A stretch of DNA of 64,000 nt. Source: Gemmobacter fulvus. Its GTDB lineage: Bacteria; Pseudomonadota; Alphaproteobacteria; Rhodobacterales; Rhodobacteraceae. The stretch lies in NCBI RefSeq assembly GCF_018798885.1, contig NZ_CP076361.1, positions 1,302,001 through 1,366,000 of the forward strand, read 5' to 3'. Shown here one piece after another: positions 17,389 to 26,692 of this stretch. A program made the translations under genes and the position numbers. The notes below the pieces were generated by a model that worked only from the letters and a program-made list of their open reading frames with translations, did no database searches and had not been told where the DNA came from. Position 1 is the stretch's first letter. Each line of letters opens with the position of its first letter.

Positions 17389-17447
17389 GGGGTAGTCTCC
17401 TTGGTTTTGTAGAAAGGGTGCGACGTGATGTGCAGCCTTGTTTTCGG

Positions 17448-17744
17448 TTATTTCTGCATTTTCTCGTGATGCCTGATGACTTCGGAGATGATGAAGGTCA
17501 GGAATTTCTTGGCAAATTCAGGGTCCAAATCGGCCTCTGTCGAAAGCCACTCCAGCCGCTCGATCTGGCGCGCTTCGCGGGCCGGATCCGAGGGCGGAAG
17601 GTCGTGTTCAGCCTTGAGCCTGCCCACCGCCTTGGTGTGCTTGAAGCGTTCGGCCAATGTATAGACGAGGATCGCATCCAGACGGTCGATCGACTCGCGG
17701 TGTTCTTTCAACACTTCGGACGCGCGGGCGATGGCATCAGTCAT
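17448..17744 (-). CDS. Chorismate mutase, AroQ class
   Basis: 98 aa, all helical. [42 protein letters not shown] carries the conserved arginine and lysine residues that bind chorismate. It converts chorismate to prephenate in phenylalanine and tyrosine synthesis as a stand-alone domain. The ATG overlaps the stop of the GNAT gene (ATGA at 17741-17744). Confidence 0.9.
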   Translation of the reverse strand: MTDAIARASEVLKEHRESIDRLDAILVYTLAERFKHTKAVGRLKAEHDLPPSDPAREARQIERLEWLSTEADLDPEFAKKFLTFIISEVIRHHEKMQK

Positions 17745-18355
17745 GCGGCAATCTCCGAAGGGGCCGGGTGGCGATAGACAAGGCAGGGCTCGGTGCCCAT
17801 GGGGGTGGCGTCGGTATCAAGCTGCGCGCCCAGACGGGTGGCCAGCGCGATGGACCGGGCGTTGTCGGGGTGGATATAACTCACCGCGGTCTGCCAGCCG
17901 AGCGTGTCATAGGCAAAGCGGCGCGTGGCAATGGCCGCCTCATGTGCATAGCCCTTGCCTTCCGCCGCCGCAGACCAGACGGTCCAGCCGATTTCCTGCT
18001 CGGGCCAGGTTTCGGGAAACCACGGGCCGGTCATGCCCAGCGGCGTCGGATCGGTTTTCAGGTGCCAGATGAACATCCCATAGCCGCGATGCACCCAATG
18101 GCCGGTCAGATGGCACAGGCTGCGCCAGGCCTGCTGCGCATCCAGCGGCCCGCCGATATAGCGGGCACGGTCGGACATGGCGCAGGCTTCCCAATAGGGC
18201 ATGTCGCCCCGCTGCGGCGCGCGCAGGATCAGCCGTTCGGTTTCCAGCACCGGGGTCGGGGTCAGCGCGATGGCCATGCCACCGCCCGCCGCCTGCCCGC
18301 GCGGGACAGGCCGGTCAACCATACCCGGATCCCTGTTTGCACCTGGCAGCGTCAT
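17741..18355 (-). CDS. GNAT-family N-acetyltransferase (RimJ/RimL type)
   Basis: 204 aa from an ATG that overlaps the ffh stop (ATGA at 18352-18355). The recognisable domain starts at about residue 36 with VLETERLILRAPQRGDMPYW and includes the acetyl-CoA-binding GKGYAHEAAIATRRFAYD and HPDNARSIALATRLGAQ. An internal ATG at 18277 is an alternative start that removes a low-complexity leader. Substrate unknown. Related proteins accompany ffh in other Rhodobacteraceae, to my recollection. Confidence 0.85.
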   Translation of the reverse strand: MTLPGANRDPGMVDRPVPRGQAAGGGMAIALTPTPVLETERLILRAPQRGDMPYWEACAMSDRARYIGGPLDAQQAWRSLCHLTGHWVHRGYGMFIWHLKTDPTPLGMTGPWFPETWPEQEIGWTVWSAAAEGKGYAHEAAIATRRFAYDTLGWQTAVSYIHPDNARSIALATRLGAQLDTDATPMGTEPCLVYRHPAPSEIAA

Positions 18356-19857
18356 TTCTTTTTCATCAGCCCCGACAGGCCCGACGGCAGGCTCATGCCG
18401 CGCGGCAAACCGCCGCCCATGCCCATGCCACCCATTCCGCCCATGCCCGATTTCATCGCCTTGGCGGCCTCTTCCAACTGCGCCGGGTCCATGTTCTTCA
18501 GGTCGGGCATGCCGCCCTTGCCCATCATGGCCTTGACGGCTTGTTTCATCATGCCGCCCTTGCCCATTTTCTTCATCATGTCGGCCATCTGCTTGTGCTG
18601 TTTCAGCAGACGGTTCAGCTCGGCCACATCCAGACCGGCCCCGGCGGCAATACGCTTCTTGCGGCTGGCTTGCAGCATGTCCGGGTTGGCGCGCTCTTTC
18701 TTGGTCATCGCCTGAATCAGCGCGATCTGGCGGCGCAGCATCTTGTCGTCAAAGCCCGCATCTTCGGCGGCCTTGGCCATCTTGCCCATGCCCGGCAACA
18801 TGCCCATCACGCCTTGCATCCCGCCCATCTTGAGCATCTGCTCCAACTGGCTGCGCAGGTCGTTCATGTTGAACAGGCCCTTGGCAAAGCGGCGCGCCAT
18901 ACGTTCGGCCTGCTCGGCCTCGAAGGTCTCGCGCGCCTTTTCGACCAGCGCCACGATGTCGCCCATGCCCAGAATCCGGCCCGCAACGCGATCCGGTTCA
19001 AAGGTTTCCAGCGCATCCATCTTTTCGCCAAGGCCGACAAAGCGGATCGGCTTGCCGGTGACGGCGCGCATCGACAGGGCGGCCCCGCCGCGCCCGTCGC
19101 CATCCATCCGCGTCAGCACGACGCCGGTGATGCCCACCTTGCCATCGAATTCGGTCGCGACATTCACCGCGTCCTGCCCGGTCAGGCCATCGACAACCAG
19201 CAGCGTTTCGCGCGGCTGTGCGATGTCGCGCACCGACTGGACTTCATCCATCAGCACTTCGTCGATGTGCAGGCGGCCGGCAGTGTCAAGGAACACCACG
19301 TCATAGCCGCCCATCGCCGCCTGCGTCTTGGCGCGTTTGGCGATCTGCACCGCCGTCTCACCCTTGACGATCGGCAGGCTGTCCACGCCGATCTGCCCGG
19401 CCAGAATCGCCAGCTGCTCCATGGCGGCAGGGCGGTTGGTATCTAGCGAGGCGAGCAGCACGCGCTTGCCGCTTTTTTCCTTCAGCCGCTTGGCCAGCTT
19501 GGCGGTGGTCGTCGTCTTGCCCGACCCTTGCAAACCCACCATCAGGATGGTCGCGGGCGGATTGTCGATTTTCAGCGCATCGGCGGGGCCGTCCCCGGCC
19601 AGCGTGCGCACCAGTTCGTCATGGACGATCTTGACCACTTGCTGGCCCGGCGTCACCGATTTGGTCACCGCCTGCCCGGTGGCCTTGCCCTTGACCGCCT
19701 TGACAAAATCGCGCGCCACAGCCAGCGAGACATCGGCCTCCAGCAGGGCCACGCGCACTTCGCGCAGTGCAGTGTCGACATCAGCCTCGGTCAGCGCGCC
19801 TTGCTTGGTCAGGCGATCAAAGACGCTGCCAAGGCGTTCTGAGAGGGACTCGAACAT
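18352..19857 (-). CDS. ffh: Signal recognition particle protein Ffh
   Basis: 501 aa from ATG 19857 (AGGAG upstream). The N and G domains have the GTPase P-loop GLQGSGKTTT (108-117), DTAGR, and TRMDGDGRGG. The M domain is methionine-rich with LEQMLKMGGMQGVMGMLPGMGKM and a glycine/methionine tail, which binds 4.5S RNA and signal sequences. Ffh with FtsY targets nascent membrane proteins to SecYEG. It is the first gene of the minus-strand translation cluster. Confidence 0.98.
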   Translation of the reverse strand: MFESLSERLGSVFDRLTKQGALTEADVDTALREVRVALLEADVSLAVARDFVKAVKGKATGQAVTKSVTPGQQVVKIVHDELVRTLAGDGPADALKIDNPPATILMVGLQGSGKTTTTAKLAKRLKEKSGKRVLLASLDTNRPAAMEQLAILAGQIGVDSLPIVKGETAVQIAKRAKTQAAMGGYDVVFLDTAGRLHIDEVLMDEVQSVRDIAQPRETLLVVDGLTGQDAVNVATEFDGKVGITGVVLTRMDGDGRGGAALSMRAVTGKPIRFVGLGEKMDALETFEPDRVAGRILGMGDIVALVEKARETFEAEQAERMARRFAKGLFNMNDLRSQLEQMLKMGGMQGVMGMLPGMGKMAKAAEDAGFDDKMLRRQIALIQAMTKKERANPDMLQASRKKRIAAGAGLDVAELNRLLKQHKQMADMMKKMGKGGMMKQAVKAMMGKGGMPDLKNMDPAQLEEAAKAMKSGMGGMGGMGMGGGLPRGMSLPSGLSGLMKKK

Positions 19858-19994
19858 GCGTCTTCTCCTGCGTGGCCACAGCGGGCCGGGTTCGGCAAAG
19901 CAAGGCGGCACCCGTGGGCGCAACGCGCTGACGGATGGCGATCCCTGCAAAAGCAATGGGACCGGAAGCGACAGCCTCCGGGGAATTCCCTTAG

Positions 19995-20023
19995 CCGATA
20001 CGCCTGTCCGCCGCCGGAGTCAA
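19995..20023 (-). promoter_or_regulatory. Promoter of the ffh-rpsP-trmD-rpmE cluster
   Basis: On minus, TTGACT (20018-20023), 17-base spacer, TATCGG (19995-20000). This leaves a leader of roughly 130 bases before ffh. Confidence 0.65.
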
Positions 20024-20039
20024 GCCTGCTGCCCGGCGC

Positions 20040-21704
20040 TTACAACCCTTGGGCGCGCAGTTCGGCGCGCAGCCGGTCCAGTTCCGGCGCGGTCCAGCCT
20101 TCGGGCGCAGTGACGGCCAGCCACCCCGTCAGGTAGTCGCCCGCCGCATAGACATGGCCATAGCCCGCCGGGGTGGAGGTGGCCGTCATCATGTCGAACA
20201 CCAGCTGGAAGAACGTCACCACCGGCACCCAGGCCAGCGAGGGCGACACATCCGGCCCGCGCGGGGCCACCATCCAGTCGGGCCTGCGCCACAGCGTCGC
20301 CGGGCTGAAGAACACGATCGGGTCCGAGGCATATTGCAGATAAACAATGCGGATCGGCCCCCAGGACGCATCGGCCTCTGCCGTATGGTCGGTCTGGGTG
20401 GTGAACCGCACCAGACTGCCATCCCGAAAGCGCGGTGCCCAGGCCGGACTGCCCGCCGCCCGCCCCGCCGTGATCTGCGGCCAGGTGCGCGAGGCGAAGG
20501 GCGGCCCAGCCCAAAGCGCGCCCTGATAGGGGTCGCCCAGCACATCATAGATGTCGGCAGACAGGTCACTGTTGAGCGAGCCGAGCGAAAGGCCGAACAG
20601 ATAGAGCTTGGGTCGCGTGTCTTTCGGCAGACCTGTCCAATGACCATAGACCGCCCGGAACACCGCCTGCGCGGTTTCGGCCCCGTATTCCGGTTCGACC
20701 AGCAGCGACAACCAGCTGGGCAGATAGGAATATTGCACCGATACCGAGGCGATATCGCCCTGCATCAGATATTCCACCGGCTGCATCGCCGCAGGGTCCA
20801 CCCAGCCGGTGCCCGTCGGCGTGGCGATCACCAGAACCGCGCGGTCAAAGGCACCGATCCGCCGCAGTTCTGCCAATGCGAGCGCCGCACGCGCCTTGGG
20901 CGTATCGGCATTGTTCAGGCCGACGAACACACGCAGCGGCTCTTGCGCGGGCTGGCCGCGCAGCGCGGCAATGGCGGCGGCATCCGGGCCACCCAGCACC
21001 CGGTTGCGCCCCTCGGCCCCCAGCCCCTGCCAGCCGATCAGCGAGGCCGGGCTGCCGCTTTTCAGCGGATCGACCGGGGCCGCCATATCGGCCGGGTCCA
21101 GCGCATCCATCTTTGCATAGGCCTGATCCAGCGCGCGCAGCACGCCATCCAGCAATACGCCCGAGCCGATGGCCCAGAACAGCCAGCAGGCCGCAACAAA
21201 GCCGGTCAGCAACGCCAGACGGCGCGGCAGGATCGGCTCTGCCTGCGCCGCAATCACCCGCATCGCCCGGCGAAACAGCCGCCCCAGCAGCAGCAGGGCC
21301 GCCGCCAGCGCCCCGGCGATGGCTGCGATGGTGAAGGGGCGCGCCGTTTCCACCGGCGGCAATGCCATCACGCTGCGAATGTCGTTTTGCCATGCCGTCG
21401 CCTGCCACAAGGCCCAGGCGATGATCACCGCCGCCAGCACCGCCGCCCCGCGCAGATTGCGCCGCAGCGTTCGGGGCGCGGCGGGGGCAGGCTCCACCGC
21501 CCACAACCACAGCGCGGTCAGCCCGGCCCCTGCCCCATATCCGCAGGCAAAACACAGCCCCGCCAACACGCCCTGAATCGGGCCACTGCGCGGAATCAGG
21601 CTGGGCGACAGCGCCGCCGCAAAGGCCAGTGCCCCCAACAGCAGCCCCAGAGGCGCAAGTCGCCCCAGCAACGGCCCGTCCGAGGACCGACGATAGACTA
21701 TCAT
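20040..21704 (-). CDS. Membrane-anchored alpha/beta-hydrolase (Abhydrolase_9 family)
   Basis: 554 aa from ATG 21704 (GGAGG upstream). Five or so membrane helices span residues 14-190; the C-terminal half is an alpha/beta-hydrolase with the nucleophile elbow GLSLGS (371-376, Ser373), after KLYLFGLSLGSLNSD. The two-domain layout matches the Abhydrolase_9_N / Abhydrolase_9 pair. Substrate unknown; members have been proposed to act on lipids. Single-gene unit upstream of, and in the same direction as, ffh. Confidence 0.85.
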   Translation of the reverse strand: MIVYRRSSDGPLLGRLAPLGLLLGALAFAAALSPSLIPRSGPIQGVLAGLCFACGYGAGAGLTALWLWAVEPAPAAPRTLRRNLRGAAVLAAVIIAWALWQATAWQNDIRSVMALPPVETARPFTIAAIAGALAAALLLLGRLFRRAMRVIAAQAEPILPRRLALLTGFVAACWLFWAIGSGVLLDGVLRALDQAYAKMDALDPADMAAPVDPLKSGSPASLIGWQGLGAEGRNRVLGGPDAAAIAALRGQPAQEPLRVFVGLNNADTPKARAALALAELRRIGAFDRAVLVIATPTGTGWVDPAAMQPVEYLMQGDIASVSVQYSYLPSWLSLLVEPEYGAETAQAVFRAVYGHWTGLPKDTRPKLYLFGLSLGSLNSDLSADIYDVLGDPYQGALWAGPPFASRTWPQITAGRAAGSPAWAPRFRDGSLVRFTTQTDHTAEADASWGPIRIVYLQYASDPIVFFSPATLWRRPDWMVAPRGPDVSPSLAWVPVVTFFQLVFDMMTATSTPAGYGHVYAAGDYLTGWLAVTAPEGWTAPELDRLRAELRAQGL

Positions 21705-21832
21705 GGTGTGGCCTCCAGCCCGGTCTTGCGGGTGCAGCGTTTCCGCCCTGCCTGCCGCCGTCAAGCCCGAAGCGCCTTGTCGCCGCAGATCAGGTGGTTA
21801 AGCTGGCCCGATGCAAGAGGGAGTGCCGCCAC

Positions 21833-22714
21833 ATGGAAAACTGGGACGAAATCCGCACCGCCTTTCAGGTGGCGCGTCTCGGCACGGTTTCGGGCGCGGC
21901 CGAAGTGCTGGGCGTGCATCATGCCACGGTGATCCGCCATATTGATGCGCTTGAAAAGCGGCTGGGCACCCGGCTGTTCCAGCGCCATGCGCGGGGCTAT
22001 ACCCCGACCGAAGCGGGCCGAGATCTGCTGGGTGTGGCGCAGGCCACGGAGGAACAGTTCAGCCAGCTTGCCAGCCGCATCAAGGGTCAGGGCGAAACGG
22101 TGACGGGGGAATTGGTCGTCACCTCCATTGCCGGGCTGGCAGGGCTGCTGACCCCGGTTCTCGCCTCGTTTCAGGCGGCGCATCCGGGGCTTGTGGTGCG
22201 CTTCCTGACCGATATGCGGCTGTTCCGGCTGGATTATGGCGAGGCGCATGTGGCGATCCGCGCCGGGGCGATCCCGGAAGAGCCGGACAATGTGGTGCAG
22301 CCGCTGATCCGGCTGCGCACCGGGCTTTATGCCGCGCGCAGCTATGTTGCCGCCCATGGCCTGCCCAAGGGACCGGAGGATTTTGCCGGTCATCACTTCA
22401 TCGGGGCCGACAGCGCCATGAGCCGCGCGCCGTTCCATCGCTGGCTGCGCGACACCGTGCCGCTGGAACAGATTGCCTTTCGCGCCACCGAACCCGCCGC
22501 TCTGGAGGCGGCGGTGCGCTCTGGCGCGGGGATCGGCTTCATCTCGCATTACCTGGCGGTGGATGACCCCGATCTGGTCGAGGTGATGGCCCCGCGCGAT
22601 GACTGGGCGCCGCCGCTTTGGCTGGTCACCCATGTCGATCTGCACCGCACGGTAAAGGTGCAAAGCTTCCTCGCCCATCTGAAGGCGGCTGTGGCGGGCT
22701 GGGCGGCAGTATGA
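21833..22714 (+). CDS. LysR-family transcriptional regulator
   Basis: 293 aa from ATG 21833. The N-terminal winged helix (TAFQVARLGTVSGAAEVLGVHHATVIRHIDALEKRLG shows the LysR HTH layout) is followed by a periplasmic-binding-protein-like effector domain. The next gene, an EamA exporter, starts within its stop codon (ATGA), so the regulator probably controls its own operon and the exporter, perhaps in response to the exported compound. Confidence 0.9.
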   Translation: MENWDEIRTAFQVARLGTVSGAAEVLGVHHATVIRHIDALEKRLGTRLFQRHARGYTPTEAGRDLLGVAQATEEQFSQLASRIKGQGETVTGELVVTSIAGLAGLLTPVLASFQAAHPGLVVRFLTDMRLFRLDYGEAHVAIRAGAIPEEPDNVVQPLIRLRTGLYAARSYVAAHGLPKGPEDFAGHHFIGADSAMSRAPFHRWLRDTVPLEQIAFRATEPAALEAAVRSGAGIGFISHYLAVDDPDLVEVMAPRDDWAPPLWLVTHVDLHRTVKVQSFLAHLKAAVAGWAAV

Positions 22715-23610
22715 TCGGCTGGACCGGCCTGACTGCGCCGCAACGCGGCCATGTTGCCATGCTTGCCTTTTCCGCACTGGTCGCGGGATCGTTTTCACTT
22801 GGCGCGATGGCCGCCCCGCATATCTCGCCCGCAGCGCTGACCGTGCCGCGCTTTGCGCTGGCCGGGGCGCTGGTCGGGGCGGCGGCCTTTGCCACCACCG
22901 GCGTGCCCCGTCAGGCCTTTCGCGCCCCCTGGCGGTATGTGTTCCTGGGGGCCTTGCTCGCCGCCTATTTCGTGCTGATGTTCGAGGGGCTGAAAACCGC
23001 CGCCGCCGTGCCCGCCGCCGCCGTGTTCACCCTGACGCCGCTGATGGCTGCAGGCTTTGGCTGGATAGTGCTGCGGCAGGTCACCACCGCGCGCATGGCG
23101 CTGGCGCTGACCATCGGGGCGTTGGGTGCGGTCTGGGTGATCTTTCGCGGCGATCCGGCGGCGGCCCTGCGCATGGAGATCGGACGCGGCGAGGCGATCT
23201 ATTTCGTGGGCTGTATCGCCCATGCCCTCTATGCGCCACTGGTGCGCAAGCTGAACCGGGGCGAGCCGCCAGTGGTCTTTACCTTCGTGATGATGCTGGC
23301 GGGGTTTGCGCTGCTCTGTGTTTACGGCTGGCGCGATGTGATGGCGACGGATTGGGCCGCCCTGCCCGCCATCGTCTGGATCTGCCTTGTCTATGTCGCG
23401 GTGGCCGCCTCGGCCATGACGTTCGTGCTACTGCAATATGCGACGCTCAGCCTGCCGTCGGCAAAGGTGATGGCCTATACCTATCTGGTGCCCAGTTGGG
23501 TGCTGTTGTGGGAAATCGCGCTTGGCCGCCCGGTGCCGCCCGCCATCGTGCTGGGGGGCGTGGGCCTGACCGTGCTGGCCCTGCTGCTGCTGTTGAAGGA
23601 CGAACACTGA
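22711..23610 (+). CDS. EamA/DMT-superfamily transporter
   Basis: 299 aa with ten predicted membrane helices in two EamA repeats (each with a GALGAVWVIFRGD-like or PSAKVMAYTYLVP motif). DMT proteins usually export amino acids or other metabolites. It is coupled to the preceding LysR gene by an ATGA overlap. Substrate unknown. Confidence 0.9.
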   Translation: MIGWTGLTAPQRGHVAMLAFSALVAGSFSLGAMAAPHISPAALTVPRFALAGALVGAAAFATTGVPRQAFRAPWRYVFLGALLAAYFVLMFEGLKTAAAVPAAAVFTLTPLMAAGFGWIVLRQVTTARMALALTIGALGAVWVIFRGDPAAALRMEIGRGEAIYFVGCIAHALYAPLVRKLNRGEPPVVFTFVMMLAGFALLCVYGWRDVMATDWAALPAIVWICLVYVAVAASAMTFVLLQYATLSLPSAKVMAYTYLVPSWVLLWEIALGRPVPPAIVLGGVGLTVLALLLLLKDEH

Positions 23611-23703
23611 CGGCGCTTTTGCGCAGGTCACTGTGCCCGGATGCAGGGCGACAAGCGCGGCAAGGATGCCTAGATTCCCGGCAACGGAACAGGAGAGCAG
23701 ATC

Positions 23704-24744
23704 ATGGAATTCGGTCTTGATACCTTTGGCGATGTCACCCGCGATGCGTCAGGCACCCTGCAATCACAGGATCAGGTGTTGCGCGATGTGGTGGCGCAGG
23801 CGGTGCTGGCCGATCAGGCAGGGGTCGATGTGATCGCGCTGGGTGAACATCACCGCGATGATTTTGCGATTTCCGCACCCGAAATCCTGCTGGCCCATAT
23901 CGCGGCCAAAACCGCGCGCATCAAGCTCGGCACCGCCGTCACCGTGCTGTCGACCGATGATCCGGTCCGGCTGTATCAGCGCTTCACCACGCTCAACGCG
24001 CTGTCGGGCGGACGGGGCGAGGTGATCCTTGGCCGGGGGTCGTTCAGCGAAAGCTATCCGCTGTTCGGCTATGAGATGAAGGATTACGAAACGCTGTTCG
24101 AGGAAAAGCTGGATCTGTTTGCCGCGCTGAACCGGGGAGGCCGGGTCAAATGGCAGGGCAGCCATCGCGCGGCCCTGAACGTGGCCGCCGTCTATCCGCC
24201 CGCCGGGCCCGGGGGCGTGGCGGCATGGATCGGTGTCGGCGGCAGCCCCGAATCGGTGGTGCGGGCAGTGCGCTATGACATGCCGATGATGCTGGCCATC
24301 ATCGGGGGCGATGCCCGGCGTTTCCGGCCCTTTGTCGATCTCTATCATGATGCCTATACGCAGACCGGCGGCACTGCAAAACCGCTGGGCGTTCATTCGC
24401 CGGGCCTGATCGCCGAGACGGACGAGGCCGCCCGCGAAGCCGCCTTCACCGGCTACAAGGCCCTGCATGACCGCATCGGGCGCGAACGTGGCTGGCCGCC
24501 GATCACCCGCGAGGCGTTTCTGCGCGAGGTCGAGTCGGGCAGCCAATATGTCGGCAGCCCGCAGACCGTGGCGAAAAAGATCGTAGCCACCGTGCAGGCG
24601 CTGGGGCTGAGCCGGTTCAACATGAAATATTCGGCGGGCACCACCGGCCACAGCCATCTGATGCGCTCGGTCGAGCTTTACGGGACCAAGGTGATCCCGC
24701 TGGTGCGGGAAATGCTGGCAGACCGTCAGAAGGTCGCGGTCTGA
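23704..24744 (+). CDS. Luciferase-like flavin-dependent oxidoreductase
   Basis: 346 aa. Bacterial luciferase-like fold with LGEHHRDDFAISAPEILLAHIAAKT and GRGSFSESYPLFGY, typical of the LLM subgroup that includes Agrobacterium Atu2307. It should use reduced FMN or F420; the substrate is unknown. Single gene with AGGAG before the ATG and a hairpin just after the stop. Confidence 0.9.
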   Translation: MEFGLDTFGDVTRDASGTLQSQDQVLRDVVAQAVLADQAGVDVIALGEHHRDDFAISAPEILLAHIAAKTARIKLGTAVTVLSTDDPVRLYQRFTTLNALSGGRGEVILGRGSFSESYPLFGYEMKDYETLFEEKLDLFAALNRGGRVKWQGSHRAALNVAAVYPPAGPGGVAAWIGVGGSPESVVRAVRYDMPMMLAIIGGDARRFRPFVDLYHDAYTQTGGTAKPLGVHSPGLIAETDEAAREAAFTGYKALHDRIGRERGWPPITREAFLREVESGSQYVGSPQTVAKKIVATVQALGLSRFNMKYSAGTTGHSHLMRSVELYGTKVIPLVREMLADRQKVAV

Positions 24745-24753
24745 CACAACGGC

Positions 24754-24773
24754 GCGCCGCAACTCTGCGGCGC
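24754..24773 (+). terminator. Hairpin after the LLM oxidoreductase gene
   Basis: Perfect 8-bp stem GCGCCGCA / TGCGGCGC with loop ACTC, 9 bases past the stop codon. No T-run follows, so termination may need Rho. Confidence 0.4.
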
Positions 24774-24852
24774 CGCCCACACCGGCACGCGGCAAACAGG
24801 CGTCGCTCCCCGAGGGGAAATTTCTAAGCCGTTGTTTTGCAATGAAAGAAAG

Positions 24853-24929
24853 TGGCGGACCCGGAGCGATTCGAACGCCCGACCCTCAGATTCGTAGTCT
24901 GATGCTCTATCCAGCTGAGCTACGGGTCC
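24853..24929 (-). tRNA. tRNA-Arg (anticodon ACG)
   Basis: 77 nt including an encoded CCA. The acceptor arms GGACCCG and CGGGTCC pair perfectly. The D arm is AGCTCAGCTGGATAGAGC, the anticodon stem TCAGA/TCTGA encloses the loop CTACGAA (anticodon ACG, to be edited to inosine), and the T arm has GTTCGAATC. Confidence 0.97.
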
Positions 24930-24997
24930 GTCTTGAGGGGGGATTTAGCGATAGCCCCGGGGGGATGCAAGGGAGAAAGTGCAGGAGGATGAAAACT

Positions 24998-25882
24998 TTA
25001 TGCACCCACCTCTTGTCGCGCCTCGGCCAGCAGCCAATCGCGCAGGGCGCGCACCGGCTCTGGCAGATGCGCCAGACGCTGGCTCACCACATAAAAGTCG
25101 CGCCCGGTCTGCAGAACCTGCGCCGACACCTGCACCAGCCGCGCTGAGGCAAGTGCGTCGGCGACCAGACACCGGCTCGCCAACGCGATCCCCTGCCCGG
25201 CGATGGCGGCATCAATCGCGAGGGCGGTCTGATTGAACCGCAGCGCCGCCGTCACCGGGCGCACATCTGGCCCAAGAAATGCAGGCCAATGGCCATGGGC
25301 ATCGTCGAGCAAGGCGAAGGCGGCAAATTCCCCCTGCGCCAGCGGCAGGACCCGCCCGCGCATCAGATCGGGGCTGGCCACCGCGATCACCTGCCCGGCA
25401 AACAGCAGATCCGCCCGCAGCCCGCCCGTCAGCGGCCCCGACAATTGCCGCACCGCCAGATCCACCCCGCCTGCCCCCAAGGGCGATACCGCCTCGCTGG
25501 CATGGATGTGCAGATCCATACCCGGATGGCTTTCGGCAAAGCTCGGCAGGCGCGGCAACAGCCATTTCGAGGCAAAGCTGGGGGTGACGCTCAACCGCAG
25601 CGCCTGCGGGTGCTGCCGCAGATCTGCCGTCGCCCGGCGAATCGTCTCGAACGCGCCCTGCACCTCGGCCAGATAGCGCACACCCGCATCGGTCAGCGAC
25701 AGGCCCTTGGGGAGCCGGTGGAACAGCGCAAGGCCCAGTTGCGCCTCCAGCCCCCGCACCTGCTGTGCCACAGCGCCCTGCGTGACGCCCAGCGCATCGG
25801 CAGCGGCGCGAAAGCTGAGGCCACGCCCCGCCGCCTCAAAGGCACGCAGCGCATTCAGCGACGGCAGCCCCGGATCCTGCAT
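24998..25882 (-). CDS. LysR-family regulator, GcvA-like
   Basis: 294 aa. SLNALRAFEAAGRGLSFRAA and the HTH LGVTQGAVAQQVRGLEAQLG are of the GcvA subgroup; an effector domain follows. It is divergent from an SDR gene with 105 bases between the starts, the usual arrangement in which the regulator controls the neighbour. AGGAG lies upstream of the ATG. Confidence 0.92.
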   Translation of the reverse strand: MQDPGLPSLNALRAFEAAGRGLSFRAAADALGVTQGAVAQQVRGLEAQLGLALFHRLPKGLSLTDAGVRYLAEVQGAFETIRRATADLRQHPQALRLSVTPSFASKWLLPRLPSFAESHPGMDLHIHASEAVSPLGAGGVDLAVRQLSGPLTGGLRADLLFAGQVIAVASPDLMRGRVLPLAQGEFAAFALLDDAHGHWPAFLGPDVRPVTAALRFNQTALAIDAAIAGQGIALASRCLVADALASARLVQVSAQVLQTGRDFYVVSQRLAHLPEPVRALRDWLLAEARQEVGA

Positions 25883-25923
25883 ATAGATTTTCTCCTGTCA
25901 GAGACGCGGTATTCTGCCGCGCA

Positions 25924-25943
25924 TTTCCTGAAACTACAGGGTA
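25924..25943. promoter_or_regulatory. Candidate LysR operator
   Basis: TTTCCTGAAACTACAGGGTA contains the dyad CCTG-N6-CAGG with flanking T and A (T-N11-A type), midway in the divergent LysR-SDR intergenic region. Confidence 0.45.
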
Positions 25944-25987
25944 ATCTTCGGTGCAACACAACAGTTTTTCCCGAAAGGAATCCACAC

Positions 25988-26692
25988 GTGGCACAGAACA
26001 AGGTGGCGCTGATCACGGCAGGCGGCAGCGGTATGGGGGCCGCAGCGGCGCGCAGGCTGGCCCGGGACGGCTATGCGGTGGCGATCCTGTCCTCCTCTGG
26101 CAAGGGATCGGCACTTGCGGCAGAGCTTGGCGGTCTGGGCGTCACCGGCTCCAACCAATCGAACGACGATCTGCAACAGCTTGCCGATCTGGCGCTGGCG
26201 CGTTGGGGCCGGATCGACGTGCTGGTGAACAGCGCAGGCCACGGGCCGCGCGCCGCCCTGCTGGAGATCACGGATGACCAATGGCACACCGGCCTTGATG
26301 TCTATCTGATGAATGTGATCCGCGCGGCGCGGATCGTGACCCCGGTGATGCAGCAGCAAAAGGCGGGGGCGATCATCAATATCTCCACCGCCTGGGCCTT
26401 TGAGCCGAGCGCGATGTTCCCCACTTCGGCGGTGTTCCGGGCCGGTCTGGCCGCCTATACCAAGCTGTTCGCCGATCAATATGCGGCAGAGAATATCCGC
26501 ATGAACAACATACTGCCCGGCTGGATCGACAGCCTGCCGCAGACCGACAGCCGGAGGGACTCGGTGCCGATGGGGCGCTATGGCACCTCGGAGGAAATCG
26601 CGGCGACGGTGGCTTTTCTCGCGTCCGAGGGGGCGGGTTACATCACCGGGCAGAACCTGCGCGTGGATGGCGGGCTGATGCGCGCGCTGTGA
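25988..26692 (+). CDS. SDR-family oxidoreductase with altered active site
   Basis: 234 aa from GTG 25988 (AAGGAA upstream). The Rossmann start ALITAGGSGMGAAAARRLA and the NNAG-equivalent LVNSAGHG are intact, as is the serine in INISTAW. The YxxxK position reads SAVFR: tyrosine is replaced by serine and lysine by arginine. The rest (AGLAAYTKLFADQYAAENIRMN, ITGQNLRVDGG) is normal. Either a non-classical SDR clade or a catalytically changed enzyme. Probably under control of the divergent LysR. Confidence 0.85.
   Translation: MAQNKVALITAGGSGMGAAAARRLARDGYAVAILSSSGKGSALAAELGGLGVTGSNQSNDDLQQLADLALARWGRIDVLVNSAGHGPRAALLEITDDQWHTGLDVYLMNVIRAARIVTPVMQQQKAGAIINISTAWAFEPSAMFPTSAVFRAGLAAYTKLFADQYAAENIRMNNILPGWIDSLPQTDSRRDSVPMGRYGTSEEIAATVAFLASEGAGYITGQNLRVDGGLMRAL

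Noticed and set aside
24853-24929. tRNA-Arg as a possible integration (att) site
   Set aside because: No integrase, repeat of the tRNA 3' end or change of composition is seen on either side.
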